Assembly: GCA_002419125.1 (NCBI GenBank)
Contig: DIFL01000010.1
Span: 6,674-12,525, forward strand
Direction: 5' to 3'
Origin: Candidatus Dojkabacteria bacterium UBA5749
Lineage (GTDB): Bacteria; Patescibacteriota; Dojkabacteria; SC72
DNA: 5,852 nt
Shown here: positions 5,663-5,852 of the stretch, one piece after another
How positions within the stretch are numbered: the first letter of the stretch is position 1
Layout: each line of letters starts with the position of its first letter
Position numbers and translations under genes: made by a program
The notes under the pieces: model-generated
Database searches by the model: none
The model's input: the letters and a program-made list of their open reading frames with translations, nothing else
Told to the model about the DNA's origin: nothing

Positions 5663-5852
5663 ATGAATAGAACCATTTCTAAAATATTAATTTCAATAAC
5701 ATTCTTTTTCCAATCAGTTCGTTTAAGCTTTGCACAAATAAACCTGCCTGAATTGGATTTCTTGCCGGGGCCAGATAAAAAAATTGATATATTTGTAATA
5801 GATATTATAAATTGGATGATTGGTGCTGCAACAGTAGTATGTGTTGTTATGC
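5663..5852 (+). CDS. Pilin-like secreted/membrane protein 3 with signal peptide, 3' end cut by window edge
   Basis: The first 63 residues are visible; the frame stays open to the right edge. Residues 1-24 form a signal peptide: a basic start (MNRTISK), a hydrophobic core (ILISITFFF), and a likely cleavage site after LSFA (21-24), before Gln25. A short, Pro-containing linker follows (25-40), then a membrane segment starting near residue 46 with INWMIGAATVVCVV (49-62). That segment resembles helix 1 of the preceding protein, including the Asn-Trp pair, so this is probably a third paralogue. The second helix and GDxE turn would lie beyond the edge. The start is fixed: the only in-frame codons back to the TAA at 5636-5638 include no start codon. 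This gene and the previous one share a reading frame, 24 nt apart. Unlike its two neighbours it has a classical signal peptide, so the mature protein may be the one processed like VirB2. Confidence 0.75.
   Translation, partial: MNRTISKILISITFFFQSVRLSFAQINLPELDFLPGPDKKIDIFVIDIINWMIGAATVVCVVM

Noticed and set aside
5655..5666. ATG AAA GAA TGA mini-frame before pilin gene 3
   Set aside because: It overlaps the -10 element and would be absent from the predicted transcript; the in-frame ATG at 5663 leads directly into a signal peptide.
5380..5676. Minus-strand open frame of 98 codons over pilin gene 2
   Set aside because: It is antisense to a gene with paralogue support and has no recognisable motif.

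Overview
The window is AT-rich, gene-dense bacterial DNA that most resembles a Candidate Phyla Radiation (Patescibacteria) genome. The main clue is a run of small two-helix membrane proteins of the type IV secretion pilin-like (VirB2/TrbC-like) kind typical of that group. The UvrD helicase fused to an Fe-S RecB-type nuclease fits too, as do the very short intergenic gaps. TGA is used as a true stop in at least two genes and no gene reads through TGA, so the standard bacterial code applies. That argues against the UGA=Gly lineages (Gracilibacteria, Absconditabacteria). A finer lineage cannot be assigned from the sequence alone.

Layout. The left part is read on the minus strand: a tRNA-Ser(GCU) at 833-922, followed 17 nt later by a C5 cytosine DNA methyltransferase that starts at 815 and runs off the left edge. 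A divergent promoter region (923-990) separates this unit from the plus-strand genes. Next come nfo (endonuclease IV, 991-1860) and a 1025-aa UvrD/PcrA-type helicase-nuclease (1857-4934), overlapping by 4 nt and forming a DNA-repair operon. After a 39-nt gap with its own promoter, a pilin-like cluster begins: gene 1 (4974-5306), gene 2 (5303-5638, 4-nt overlap), and a third gene with a clear signal peptide (from 5663) that is cut by the right edge.

How the genes work together. Endonuclease IV nicks abasic sites. The fused helicase-nuclease has the parts to unwind and trim DNA ends, much like the AdnAB or AddAB recombination machines. The pilin-like proteins probably form membrane or surface components of a secretion or DNA-uptake apparatus, and their link to the repair operon may be only positional. 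The methyltransferase probably belongs to a restriction-modification system or is a solitary methylase; its partner, if any, lies outside the window.

The most interesting signal not explained by the genes is a repeated promoter layout. A TATAAT-like -10 element ends only 5 or 6 nt before the ATG in three places (before nfo, pilin gene 1 and pilin gene 3), and no gene in the window has a convincing Shine-Dalgarno sequence. This predicts leaderless mRNAs. No stretch longer than 300 bases lacks a gene, and I found no CRISPR array, insertion sequence, riboswitch or convincing rho-independent terminator.
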